A DNA stretch of 64,000 nt from contig JBGAGE010000002.1 in NCBI GenBank assembly GCA_044226865.1, forward strand, positions 62,001 to 126,000, read 5' to 3'. The notes beneath the pieces were generated by a model. The model was not told where the DNA came from. It saw only the letters and a program-made list of their open reading frames with translations, and made no database searches. Below, one piece after another: positions 19,767 through 27,954 of the stretch (its first letter is position 1; every line of letters begins with the position of its first letter). Position numbers and translations under genes: made by a program. Source of the DNA: TMP-86 sp044226865. Lineage in GTDB: Bacteria > Pseudomonadota > Gammaproteobacteria > Steroidobacterales > Steroidobacteraceae.

Positions 19767-21362
19767 ATGCCGGCGCTGAGCAAAGCCGACCACGGCTCTA
19801 CCCCACCGCGAGTGGAGTTCGCGGCCAACTACAATGCCGCTCACGACCTGATCTTCCGCAACCTCGAGGCGGGCCGCGCGAACAAGCCTGCCTTCATCGA
19901 CGATGAAGGCGCGATCACTTATGGGGAATTGGAGCAGCGCTCCGCTGCCGCCGCGCATGCGCTCCTGAGCCTCGGCGTGCAGCGTGAGCAACGCGTCCTG
20001 CTCTGCCTGCAGGACAGCATCGATTTTCCGGTGGCGTTCCTTGGCGCCATTCGCGCGGGTATCGTGCCGGTGGCCGTCAATACCCTGCTCACTCAGCAGG
20101 ACTATGCGTACATGGTCAACGATTGCCGTGCAGGGGTAGCGATCGTCTCCGCTGCACTCCTGCCGCTGTTCGAAGCGGTGCGCGAGCGCATGCCCGCGCT
20201 GCGGCACATCATCGTGTCGGGCGCCCGGCAGCATCCGCAGTCGTTTGCAGCGCTCGTCGGCGAACATCACCGGCCGTTCGACTGCGTCGATAACCATCCC
20301 GATGAGCCCTGCTTCTGGCTGTATTCGTCGGGCTCCACCGGCTCCCCCAAGGGCACGGTGCACGCGCATGCGAGCCTCATGTACACCGCCGAGTTGTTCG
20401 GCCGCGGCGTGGCGGGATACCGGGAAGGCGATGTGTGCTTCTCGGCCGCGAAGCTGTTCTTTGCCTATGGCCTGGGCAATGCGCTGACCTTTCCGCTCGC
20501 CGTCGGCGCGACCACCATCCTCATGGCGGAGCGAGCCACACCTGCTGCCGTGTTCAAGCGGTTCCAGATGCACCAGCCGACCATCTTTGGCGGCGTGCCG
20601 ACGCTGTACGCGTCGATGTTGGTGTCGGACCAGTTGCCCGCGCCGCGCTCCCTACGGCTACGTCTGTGCTTGTCCGCCGGTGAACCACTGCCGGCCACCA
20701 TCGGCCAACGCTGGCAGGCACATTTCGGCGTGGATATCCTCGATGGGATCGGCTCCACCGAGATGCTGCACATCTTCATCAGCAACCGGCCCGGCGCCGT
20801 CGAATACGGCACCACCGGCAGGCCCGTTCCCGGCTACGACGTGCGATTGGTCGATGAGCACGGCGCGCCAGTGCCACCGGGCGAACAGGGCGAATTGCAC
20901 ATCCGCGGCCCGAGCAGCGCCATCCAGTACTGGAACAATCGCGCCCGCTCTCGCGACACCTTCCTCGGGCCCTGGACGCGAAGCGGTGACAAGTTCGTGG
21001 CGCGCGCAGACGGCACGTTCATCTATGCAGGACGCAGCGATGACATGCTCAAGGTGAGCGGCATCTACGTCTCACCCGCCGAAATCGAAGCCGCGCTCAT
21101 CACGCATCCTGCCGTTCTCGAAGCCGCCGTGGTCGGCCACGAGGATGCCGACGGGCTCATCAAGCCCATGGCGTTCGTGGTGCTCAAGGACGCTTCCCTG
21201 GGCAACGAGGCCTTGGGCACGGAATTGAAGACGCATGTGAAGTCGCTGCTCGCGCCGTACAAGTATCCCCGCTGGTTCGAGTTCTGCCGCGAGCTACCCA
21301 AGACCGCCACGGGAAAGATCCAACGCTTCAAGCTGCGAGCTGGCCTGGAGGGCAAGACATGA
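19767..21362 (+). CDS. bclA: Benzoate-CoA ligase
   Basis: A 531-residue adenylate-forming enzyme that activates benzoate to benzoyl-CoA, the substrate of BoxB. The AMP-binding signature is YSSGSTGSPKGTVHAH (about residues 185-200), followed by FAYGLGNALTFPL, the Y/GSTE motif GIGSTEMLHIFISN and the C-terminal hinge DDMLKVSGIYVSP with the catalytic lysine in PKTATGKIQRFKL. FFAYGLGNAL and STEMLHIF are typical of the benzoate-CoA ligase subfamily. It is divergent from boxRCB and its stop overlaps the next gene in ATGA. Related 2-hydroxybenzoate or aminobenzoate ligases are less likely given the context. Confidence 0.94.
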   Translation: MPALSKADHGSTPPRVEFAANYNAAHDLIFRNLEAGRANKPAFIDDEGAITYGELEQRSAAAAHALLSLGVQREQRVLLCLQDSIDFPVAFLGAIRAGIVPVAVNTLLTQQDYAYMVNDCRAGVAIVSAALLPLFEAVRERMPALRHIIVSGARQHPQSFAALVGEHHRPFDCVDNHPDEPCFWLYSSGSTGSPKGTVHAHASLMYTAELFGRGVAGYREGDVCFSAAKLFFAYGLGNALTFPLAVGATTILMAERATPAAVFKRFQMHQPTIFGGVPTLYASMLVSDQLPAPRSLRLRLCLSAGEPLPATIGQRWQAHFGVDILDGIGSTEMLHIFISNRPGAVEYGTTGRPVPGYDVRLVDEHGAPVPPGEQGELHIRGPSSAIQYWNNRARSRDTFLGPWTRSGDKFVARADGTFIYAGRSDDMLKVSGIYVSPAEIEAALITHPAVLEAAVVGHEDADGLIKPMAFVVLKDASLGNEALGTELKTHVKSLLAPYKYPRWFEFCRELPKTATGKIQRFKLRAGLEGKT

Positions 21363-21844
21363 AGGCCGTGGACATCATTCGCGAGGAACACCGCTCGATG
21401 GCATCGGTGCTCAAATCCCTGCTGAACCAGGCGCAGGCCGCGCGCGCCGGCACCGCCGAGGCGGACTGGCCGTTGTATGCCGCCATGCTCGATTATCTGC
21501 AAGCCTTCCCCGAAGTGACCCACCACCCCAAGGAAGACCAGTTCCTGTTCCCCGCTCTGCGGCGCCGCTATGCGAACGCCGAGTCCTTGCTGGCAACCCT
21601 GGAAGAGGAACACAAGGCGGGGGCTGACTTGCTGCGGCGCCTGGCGCGGCAGCTCGAGGAGTCGAGGGCCTCGCAACGCATCGACAACTTCGCTGATGCG
21701 TTGGAAGGCTACGCGCAGTTTCAATGGCGGCACATGGAGCGCGAGGAGAGGGAAGTCCTGCCGTTGGCCATGGAGAAGCTGCTCACGGCGGATTGGTCGG
21801 CCATCGACGCGGCATTCGCTGCCAATCGGGAACCTCGTTGGTAG
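21359..21844 (+). CDS. Hemerythrin HHE-domain protein
   Basis: A 161-residue helical protein with hemerythrin-like iron ligands: His in IIREEHRSM, the pair in VTHHPKEDQFLFP, the EEEH of LEEEHKAG and QWRHMEREEREVLP near the C-terminus. The arrangement H...HxxxE...H...HxxxE fits a non-heme diiron four-helix bundle. Its ATG overlaps the stop of the benzoate-CoA ligase, so the two are translationally coupled. Such proteins sense or bind oxygen, NO or iron. A role in protecting or supplying the diiron oxygenase BoxB is possible but speculative. Confidence 0.87.
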   Translation: MKAVDIIREEHRSMASVLKSLLNQAQAARAGTAEADWPLYAAMLDYLQAFPEVTHHPKEDQFLFPALRRRYANAESLLATLEEEHKAGADLLRRLARQLEESRASQRIDNFADALEGYAQFQWRHMEREEREVLPLAMEKLLTADWSAIDAAFAANREPRW

Positions 21845-21990
21845 CCGCTCGATCCGGCCCCTTCATATCGAGCCGCATCATCGCAACCGATGCAATCTAA
21901 CCGCCGCCGGTGATGGCAGAATAGCGTGGGGTGCGCAGACATCGGTTCCGAATCGGGCGTGCAGCCCGATCGTGAGCTGTGGGGAGGGAG

Positions 21991-22296
21991 ATGCCGACTG
22001 CATTCGTACTGGCAGGCGGAGGAAGCTTGGGCGCGGTCCAGGCCGGGATGCTCGCGGAGGTGCTTGCCGCCGGTGTCCGGCCAGACCTGATTGTCGGTGT
22101 GTCGGCGGGTGCGATCAATGGCGCGTACCTGGCGTCGGACCCGGTGCCGAGTCGTGCCGAACTGCTGGCAGGACTGTGGACGCAACTGCGCACGCGCGAT
22201 GTACTGGGCGCGCGTTTGTTCGTGACATGCGCTCTGCCCACTGTCGCGGGCAGCACACGATTATTCCGGCGGGGCCGAGTTGATTCGAACGGCTAG
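21991..22296 (+). pseudogene. Truncated patatin-like phospholipase
   Basis: The first 101 codons are a clear patatin N-terminus: MPTAFVLAGGGSLGAVQAGM carries the oxyanion-hole glycines, and GVSAGAING contains the nucleophile motif GxSxG. A ribosome site, GGGGAGGG (21981-21988), precedes the ATG at 21991. After about residue 80 the homology ends and the frame stops at 22296. A neighbouring frame continues to about 22378 with further plausible coding sequence (GGAELIR, MSGGLQRSELPHELL), which suggests a frameshift and then loss of the C-terminal catalytic aspartate region. Full-length relatives are 280 residues or more. I regard it as a decayed gene. Confidence 0.7.
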
Positions 22297-22409
22297 AGCC
22301 TCGACCCGCGCCTGGCTCATGAGCGGCGGATTACAGCGCAGCGAACTGCCGCATGAACTGCTGGATCACGTGCATTAGGGCTCACGCCCCCTTGCGCTGG
22401 GCGCTGATC

Positions 22410-23372
22410 TCATCCGCGATGGCGAGCACGCTTGGGTTTGGGGGATGTGGGGGCCGTTCCGCTCATCAGCTCGTCGGCTTGCTGCAACCGGGTCCGCAAC
22501 CGCGGAGCGGCGAAATCGATCAACGCGCGCAGCTTGACCGGCAACCGCCCCTGCCCTGCATACAGGAAGCTGACGGGGATGGGGTCCGGCTCGAACGGCT
22601 CCAACACCCTGACGAGCGTCCCATCGCGCAGCGCCGGTTCGACCTGATAGGACAACACACAGGTCAACCCTAAACCGGCTTTCGCGGCCTCGATCGCCGC
22701 TTCGGCCGTCGTGACGCTCAGTCGAGCTCGCACATCGAGATTCAGATCGGCGCCATCGACGCGAAACCGCCAGGCTTGTCCGGCTGAGAGAGCCTCGAAG
22801 CTGACGCATTGATGTGCATCGAGATCGCGCGGGTGGCGCGGGGCACCGCGTTCGGCGAGATACGCCGGGCTTGCGCACACCACGCGACGGATGCGCCCGA
22901 GGTTGGTCGCCACCAAGCCGCTGTCGGGCAGGGCCGCGATGCGAAGCGCCAGGTCCACGTGATCATCGACGAAACTTGCAATCCGATCGCCCAGTGCGAG
23001 ATGCACATTCACCTGCGGGTGGGCGCGCAGGAACTCCACCAGCACGGGAACCATGTGAAGCCGCCCGAAGACGACCGGCGCGGTGACCACCAGGTCGCCA
23101 CGCGGAGCGTTGTACTCGCCGACGGCAGCGCGCTCGGCCTCCTGGATGTCATCGAGGATGCGCCGGCACGCTGCCACGTAACCGCGCCCGGCGTCCGTGA
23201 GTGTCAATTGCCGGGTGGAGCGAATCAGGAGCTGTGTCTTCAACGCCGATTCGAGCTCGGTGATCTTGCGGCTGACGGTCGCGAGCGGCATGCCCAGCTT
23301 GCGCCCCGCCGCCGATTGGCTTCCAGCCTCCACGGTCGCCAGCAGCACTCGCATGGATTCCAGCCGGTTCAT
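22410..23372 (-). CDS. LysR-family transcriptional regulator
   Basis: A 320-residue LysR regulator. The N-terminal helix-turn-helix (residues 1-60) is complete: FLATVEAG-like MRVLLATVEAGSQSAAGRKL, then LATVSRKITELESAL and LLIRSTRQLTLTDAG. Residues about 90-295 form the periplasmic-binding-protein-like effector domain, beginning GDLVVTAPVVFGR, as in the CrgA/DsdC-like group. It faces away from the decayed carboxymuconolactone-decarboxylase-like gene and the FMN-binding protein, which it may have controlled. A dyad lies eight bases before its start. Confidence 0.93.
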   Translation of the reverse strand: MNRLESMRVLLATVEAGSQSAAGRKLGMPLATVSRKITELESALKTQLLIRSTRQLTLTDAGRGYVAACRRILDDIQEAERAAVGEYNAPRGDLVVTAPVVFGRLHMVPVLVEFLRAHPQVNVHLALGDRIASFVDDHVDLALRIAALPDSGLVATNLGRIRRVVCASPAYLAERGAPRHPRDLDAHQCVSFEALSAGQAWRFRVDGADLNLDVRARLSVTTAEAAIEAAKAGLGLTCVLSYQVEPALRDGTLVRVLEPFEPDPIPVSFLYAGQGRLPVKLRALIDFAAPRLRTRLQQADELMSGTAPTSPKPKRARHRG

Positions 23373-23379
23373 CTCATAC

Positions 23380-23394
23380 TTCCATTATTTGGAA
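23380..23394. promoter_or_regulatory. LysR-box-like dyad
   Basis: TTCCA (23380-23384) and TGGAA (23390-23394) flank TTATT, giving the T-N(11-13)-A form bound by LysR regulators. It lies between the LysR start at 23372 and the divergent genes, where an autoregulatory site is expected. Confidence 0.45.
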
Positions 23395-23497
23395 TATTGG
23401 CTTGCGAATATACAGGCTAGTTAACGAATTCGGAAAGGCCTACCTTCTCCACCCACGCGCCCTCGGGCGCAAAACAACCCACTCCAAGGAGCCTTCC

Positions 23498-23793
23498 ATG
23501 TCCCGCACTACCACGTCGCGTAGCTCGACGATGGCGAGATCGCCGCCAATCGCAGCGGCGCCTCGCACGACTCCAAGGCCGATGCCGCCGTTCGATTTGC
23601 CCGGAATGTCACCGCACTGCGCGGTCATGTCAGCGAGGCAGATTTCGCCAGCGTCAAAGCAGCTGGCTACTCGGACGCGCAGATCATCGAGATCGTCCAG
23701 CACGTGGCGCTCAACACCTGGACCAACTACATCAACACCGTCGGCGGAACCGAGATCGACTTTCCCGTGGTAACGGCGCGAAAGGTCGCCTGA
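23498..23793 (+). pseudogene. Carboxymuconolactone decarboxylase-family (AhpD-like) gene with internal deletion
   Basis: An intact start signal remains: AAGGAG (23485-23490) followed by ATG at 23498, encoding MSRTTT. The family homology, however, lies in another frame from 23524 to the TGA at 23791-23793, after an in-frame TAG at 23521. That frame reads LDDGEIAANRSG, RFARNVTALRGHVSEADFAS and AAGYSDAQIIEIVQHVALN, then TNYINTVGGTEIDFP, which is the C-terminal half of a peroxidase-related carboxymuconolactone-decarboxylase-like protein. About 90 residues, including the CxxC active site, are absent. The simplest explanation is a frame-breaking deletion joining the start to the C-terminal half. 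Confidence 0.75.
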
Positions 23794-23812
23794 GTCAGCG
23801 GAGGCATTCGTC

Positions 23813-24421
23813 ATGTCGTTTTCAAGCGATGTCGCCTTCACCCCGACGGTGAAGGCGATCCAGGAACGCAAAGGTTCGCGCCGGAACTACGCACGGATGG
23901 AGGAAGGCGGCGGCTGGGAAACCCGGATAACGCCCGACTTGAAGGTATTCGTCGAGGCGCAGACGAGCGTATTCCTCGCCACCGCCAACAGCGAGGGGCA
24001 GCCTTACATCCAGCATCGCGGAGGACCGCCGGGTTTTCTAAAGGTGATCGACGAGGAGACGCTTGGATTCGTCGACTTCGTCGGCAACCGCCAGTACATC
24101 ACCCTCGGCAATCTCGCTGATAATCCTCTCGCTCATTTATTTCTGATTGACTACGCGCATCGAAAGCGCATCAAGATTTGGGGCAGCGCGCGCGTGGTCG
24201 AGGATGACCCTGCGCTTGTCCAGAGGCTCATGCCCGAGGGTTACAAGGCACGGCCTTCGCAGGTCATCTTGTTCAAGGTGCACGCGTGGGATGCCAACTG
24301 TCCGCAGCACATACCGCAGCGCATCGATGCGGCGGATGTCGCGCGGGCGCTGCAGGAGCGGGATGCGCGCATCGCAACGCTGGAGGCTCAACTGGCCGAA
24401 CTTCGGGCAAAGAGTGGCTAG
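23813..24421 (+). CDS. Pyridoxamine 5'-phosphate oxidase-family FMN-binding protein
   Basis: A 202-residue split-barrel flavin protein: the core includes TSVFLATANSEGQPYIQHRG (about 46-65) and FLKVIDEETLGFVDF, followed by DNPLAHLFLIDY and RIKIWGSARVV, a standard PNPOx-like order. The last 30 residues form a short coiled coil (ALQERDARIATLEAQLAELR). The ATG at 23813 has the ribosome site GGAGG (23800-23804). It lies 19 bases after the decayed AhpD-like gene and is divergent from LysR. The reaction is unknown; members reduce quinones or other electrophiles, or act on heme. Confidence 0.85.
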   Translation: MSFSSDVAFTPTVKAIQERKGSRRNYARMEEGGGWETRITPDLKVFVEAQTSVFLATANSEGQPYIQHRGGPPGFLKVIDEETLGFVDFVGNRQYITLGNLADNPLAHLFLIDYAHRKRIKIWGSARVVEDDPALVQRLMPEGYKARPSQVILFKVHAWDANCPQHIPQRIDAADVARALQERDARIATLEAQLAELRAKSG

Positions 24422-24516
24422 GTCGCCCCGGAGGTTTGCGGCATGAGCCAAGCTAATCGGTACGTCCAGTAACCCTCATTTGATGCTCACGATGGCCTTT
24501 GTTTATCTTGGGCCCA

Positions 24517-25557
24517 ATGCAGCCTCGCACCCGAGCCCGTGGCCAACCCATCGACTGGTATTGGCCGCCCGTTGACCGCCACGCGCTCACCGCGCTGAGC
24601 CGACGCAGCGATTTCCTGGGTGCCCGCCAAACCCTCGGCTTTCTCGCCGTGCTGGCCACGACGGGCACGCTCGCCTACTACTCGGGATCGCACTGGCGCT
24701 GGTATGCCACGATTGCGCTCCTCCTGCTGCACGGAACGTGCTGGGCCTTCCTCTCGAACGCTTTTCATGAATTCAGCCATGGTACGGTGTTCGCAAGCTC
24801 CCGGCTCAACCGCATCTTCCTGGGCGTGGTGAGCTTTCTGAGCTGGAACAACCCGGTGCTGTTCTGGACCAGCCACACCGAGCACCATAAATTCACCATG
24901 CACAAGCCCGATGACCTGGAAATCGATGAGCTGGCGCGCATCACCCCGGGGCAATTCCTGAGCATCGCATTCATCAATCCGAGGGGGTTGCTGCGCACCT
25001 TGGCGAACACCCTTCGCTACGGAACGGGACGGATGCGCGGCGATTGGGAGATGCAGCTGTTCCCCATTGAGGCGCGCGCCGCGCGCCGGCGGCTGGCGTA
25101 TTGGTCGTGGGGAGTTCTCGCGGGCCACATCGTTCTGCTGACGGTGGCTCTGGGCCTGCATTGGTGGATGCTGCCCGTCGTCATCACTCTCGCACCCTTC
25201 TATGGCCGAGGCCTGCAGTTCCTATGCAACGAGACGCAGCACCTCGGACTGCCGGGCCATGTGGCGGACTTTCGCCTGTGCAGCCGCACGGTCTACCTGA
25301 ACCCGGTACTGCAGTTCATGTACTGGCACATGAACTACCACATCGATCATCACATGTACGCGGCCGTGCCCTGCTATCGGCTCGCCGAATTGCATCGCAT
25401 GATTCGGGCGGATCTTCCCCGTTGCCACAACGGGCTGTTGTCGGCCTGGCGCGAGATCGCCGCCACATTCGCCAGGCGAGATGCCGAACGCGGTTATCGG
25501 TACGTCGTCGAAGTGCCGGAGCGTCGCGCACGCGGAGGGGCCAGCCGCAGCACATGA
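24517..25557 (+). CDS. Membrane fatty acid desaturase
   Basis: A 346-residue integral membrane diiron desaturase with all three histidine boxes: HEFSHG (about 90), HTEHHK (about 125) and HIDHH (about 278), and four membrane helices in two pairs. It would insert a double bond into an acyl chain or hydroxylate a related lipid or terpenoid at the membrane. Two starts are possible: TTG at 24499 or ATG at 24517; neither has a good ribosome site, and I chose the ATG. It stands alone, with no reductase next to it. Confidence 0.87.
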   Translation: MQPRTRARGQPIDWYWPPVDRHALTALSRRSDFLGARQTLGFLAVLATTGTLAYYSGSHWRWYATIALLLLHGTCWAFLSNAFHEFSHGTVFASSRLNRIFLGVVSFLSWNNPVLFWTSHTEHHKFTMHKPDDLEIDELARITPGQFLSIAFINPRGLLRTLANTLRYGTGRMRGDWEMQLFPIEARAARRRLAYWSWGVLAGHIVLLTVALGLHWWMLPVVITLAPFYGRGLQFLCNETQHLGLPGHVADFRLCSRTVYLNPVLQFMYWHMNYHIDHHMYAAVPCYRLAELHRMIRADLPRCHNGLLSAWREIAATFARRDAERGYRYVVEVPERRARGGASRST

Positions 25558-25913
25558 GAGTGTCGCGACGTTCGACGAGTAGGTCACCGTCGCCCACGGG
25601 GGTGTCGGGCCATAACTGCGCGAGCAGCTCGCGGCGCGACACCACCTGCCGGGGACTATGCGCCAAGCGAAACAGCACCGCCGCAACCTTGGGATCCAGC
25701 TTTCGTGTAGCAGCGGGATCATAAATATTTTTAAAATCAACATCTTGTAGCATATATCTATAATGTTTCTGATAACAATACCTCGCCCCGGTGCGGCGTT
25801 GAGGGACACTCATCCACACAGGCGCGAAGTCCGCGGAGAATCTGCAGGTGCGGGAACGGAAGGGTCGGACGCGAGCGGATCGCGGGTGCCGGGGCATCCC
25901 CGGATTCAATCCC
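25558..25913. other. Gene-free stretch holding a regulator remnant
   Basis: 356 bases with no intact gene. The left half is occupied by the decayed CadC-like sequence on the minus strand; the middle (about 25720-25775) is very AT-rich compared with the surroundings; the right end adjoins the MarR gene stop. Confidence 0.5.
25560..25765 (-). pseudogene. Fragment of a CadC/OmpR-type winged-helix DNA-binding gene
   Basis: On the minus strand a reading frame gives LQDVDFKNIYDPAATRKLDP, then VAAVLFRLAHSPRQVVSRRE and LLAQLWPDTPVGDGDLLVER, which is the start of an OmpR-type winged helix as found in CadC-like membrane regulators. The sequence then runs, without the recognition wing, into the antisense of the desaturase gene. 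The usual RLRRALGD segment, membrane helix and sensor domain are missing. It looks like a truncated remnant. Confidence 0.5.
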
Positions 25914-26387
25914 TCATTCATGAATCCTAGTCAGCAATTCAATGAGTTGTGCTACTTCCTTCGCGGAGAATCGCGACTTCAGCCATTGTTCGTGCTCGCG
26001 GATGGCGGCCTTCGCCGTGCGCAGCGCAGCGCGTCCCGACGCGGTGACATCGAGTGTCTGCTTGCGCGCATCCACCTTGGACTTCCCCCGCTCGAGAAAG
26101 CCGCGGGCTTCCAGCCGGTCGACGATGGCCATGGTGGTGGCACGATCCATGCGCATGCGCTGCGCCAGGTCGGTTTGGGCGATGCCCGGATGATCATCGG
26201 CCAGCCATAGCACCGACACCTGCTTTTGCGTCAGGTCGAGATGCGCGAACGTCTCGGTGAAGTGCCGGTACACCGCGCCGTGGGCGAGGCGGATGTGAAA
26301 GCCCACGATGTTTTGGATTTCACCGATGTCCTCATCCCCGGCCACGTGGGGAGTGGTGATGGTGGTGCTGTCTTTTAGCTTGGGCAT
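25914..26387 (-). CDS. MarR-family transcriptional regulator
   Basis: A 157-residue MarR protein with the winged helix at about 55-125: LTQKQVSVLWLADDHPGIAQ, TDLAQRMRMDRATTMAIVDR and the wing RGKSKVDARKQTLDVTASGR are all standard. It lies 68 bases downstream of the LigM-type demethylase on the same strand, as many MarR regulators of aromatic catabolism do relative to their target genes (for example regulators responding to hydroxycinnamate or protocatechuate derivatives). Its ligand is probably a phenolic compound, which is inferred from the neighbour. Confidence 0.92.
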   Translation of the reverse strand: MPKLKDSTTITTPHVAGDEDIGEIQNIVGFHIRLAHGAVYRHFTETFAHLDLTQKQVSVLWLADDHPGIAQTDLAQRMRMDRATTMAIVDRLEARGFLERGKSKVDARKQTLDVTASGRAALRTAKAAIREHEQWLKSRFSAKEVAQLIELLTRIHE

Positions 26388-26455
26388 GGTGCCCGATCCA
26401 TGATACGCGGCCGCCCGCCCGGGTGAACCACGCTAGCGGCTCCATGTGGGGAGCG

Positions 26456-27862
26456 CTACGACGGCGCCTGGGTACGCCAACCTTCCTTGTACGTCTCGCG
26501 GGCGACGCGGCTGTAGGGAACGGAGCTCACGACGGCACGAACCTCGAGCTGCCGGTGCGGCTCGACGGTGGTCTTCTTCGTGCCACCGCCCTCCTCGCCC
26601 CACACCACGCGAACCTCGGTCCCCACCGGGATCGTCGGATCGATGATGGCCAGGGACAATGCCTGCTTCTCGTTGTAGCTGTACCCGGTGAACATCGACA
26701 GGCCGACCGTCCGGCCCGCCGCATCGACCACCCGGTCGTAGTTGGAGGATGCGTAATTCGCCAACGGCACGTCGAAGAACTTGTATTGCTCGCCATCGGG
26801 GTTGAATAGGCAAGCCATGATCTTGGCCATGTCCTCGGGGTGCCAGGCCAGGGTGACCTTGCGGCGCTGCTTGGCAGGGTCCACCGCCTGCAGGGCCTCG
26901 CGGCCATGGAAGTCGTGATCGAACTTCACGAACGAGCCGTAGCCGATTTCCCACGGATTGACATAGTAGTCTTCGATGTTGCGGGACACGAAGCTGCCGC
27001 CGATCGAACCGGTAGCCTCATAACTGTCCGCCCCCAGCCATTGGCGATAAGACTTGAGCTTTTCGCCGGTGTAGATCGCCGGCAGCGGAGAAGGAATCCA
27101 GCCCGATTCCAGGGTGTTTGACGGATAGGCCCGGCTGCCGCAGGGCAACAGGCCGAATTCCTTGCCGGCCTCGAGGATGGCCGCGCGAATCTCCTCCTGC
27201 TCCGCGTACGGACCCCAGATCTCCAGCCCCGGCGCCCCGGACATGCCATGCCGCAGCGTGCGCACCGTCTTGCCGGCAATCTTCATCGTGGACATCGTGA
27301 AGAACTTGAGTTGCTCCAGCGGCTCGCCATTGAGCTTTTCGATCACGGCCCAGGCCTTCGGGCCCTGGATCTGGAAGCGCCACACCGAGCGGCTCACGGG
27401 CTTGCCCATCGGGCGCATGGGTGAGCGATCGTCCAACTCGGCCTTCACGTCATAGCCGCCGGTGGCGGCATGGAACCGCAACCAGTTCGAGGCCGGCGCG
27501 CGGCCGACGTACACGAATTCCTCCGGCGCCAGGTAGAAGATGATGCCGTCACCGATGATATGGCCATACGGCGTGGTGGGAACGTATTGCTTCGCTCGGT
27601 TGACGGCAAAACCTGCCATGGAATTGATGGCGGTGTCCGACAACAGCTTGAGCGCGTCCTTGCCACGCAGGTACAGGTTCACCATGTGATGCGTCTGGTC
27701 GAACAGCACGGCACTGTGCTGCCAGGCCCATTGTTCGCTGCGCCAATTGGAGAACTCGGGGGCCACCACCGGATACACGTACGCCCCGAGCTGCGAATTG
27801 CGCAACAGCTCAACCGTATTGCCCGCCGAGGCGAGGACATCTTCCAGATTTCGTGAACTCAT
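26456..27862 (-). CDS. ligM: LigM/DesA-type tetrahydrofolate-dependent aromatic O-demethylase
   Basis: A 468-residue protein of the glycine-cleavage T (aminomethyltransferase) fold. Features such as PEFSNWRSEQWAWQHSAVLF, DQTHHMVNLYLRGKDALKLL and SYRQWLGADSYEATGSIGGS closely follow LigM, the vanillate/3-O-methylgallate demethylase, which moves the methyl group of methoxylated aromatics to tetrahydrofolate. The ATG at 27862 is chosen over one 14 codons upstream, which lies inside the putative operator. A MarR gene follows. No folate genes (metF, ligH) are nearby, and the exact substrate (vanillate, syringate or 3-O-methylgallate) cannot be told. Confidence 0.88.
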   Translation of the reverse strand: MSSRNLEDVLASAGNTVELLRNSQLGAYVYPVVAPEFSNWRSEQWAWQHSAVLFDQTHHMVNLYLRGKDALKLLSDTAINSMAGFAVNRAKQYVPTTPYGHIIGDGIIFYLAPEEFVYVGRAPASNWLRFHAATGGYDVKAELDDRSPMRPMGKPVSRSVWRFQIQGPKAWAVIEKLNGEPLEQLKFFTMSTMKIAGKTVRTLRHGMSGAPGLEIWGPYAEQEEIRAAILEAGKEFGLLPCGSRAYPSNTLESGWIPSPLPAIYTGEKLKSYRQWLGADSYEATGSIGGSFVSRNIEDYYVNPWEIGYGSFVKFDHDFHGREALQAVDPAKQRRKVTLAWHPEDMAKIMACLFNPDGEQYKFFDVPLANYASSNYDRVVDAAGRTVGLSMFTGYSYNEKQALSLAIIDPTIPVGTEVRVVWGEEGGGTKKTTVEPHRQLEVRAVVSSVPYSRVARETYKEGWRTQAPS

Positions 27863-27885
27863 GAGTCCATCCCGGTCGGTGGCAT

Positions 27886-27904
27886 TTGTAAGTAACACAT
27901 ACAA
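27886..27904. promoter_or_regulatory. Inverted repeat upstream of ligM, possible MarR operator
   Basis: TTGTA (27886-27890) and TACAA (27900-27904) flank nine bases, 24 bases before the ligM start. On the minus strand the adjacent TATATT could serve as a -10 box. Arms are short, so the call is tentative, but the size is right for a MarR dimer. Confidence 0.38.
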
Positions 27905-27954
27905 TATACCAGCAAGCCCGGGATTCGCAACGCGGTCTCGATCGGCGCCGCCGA

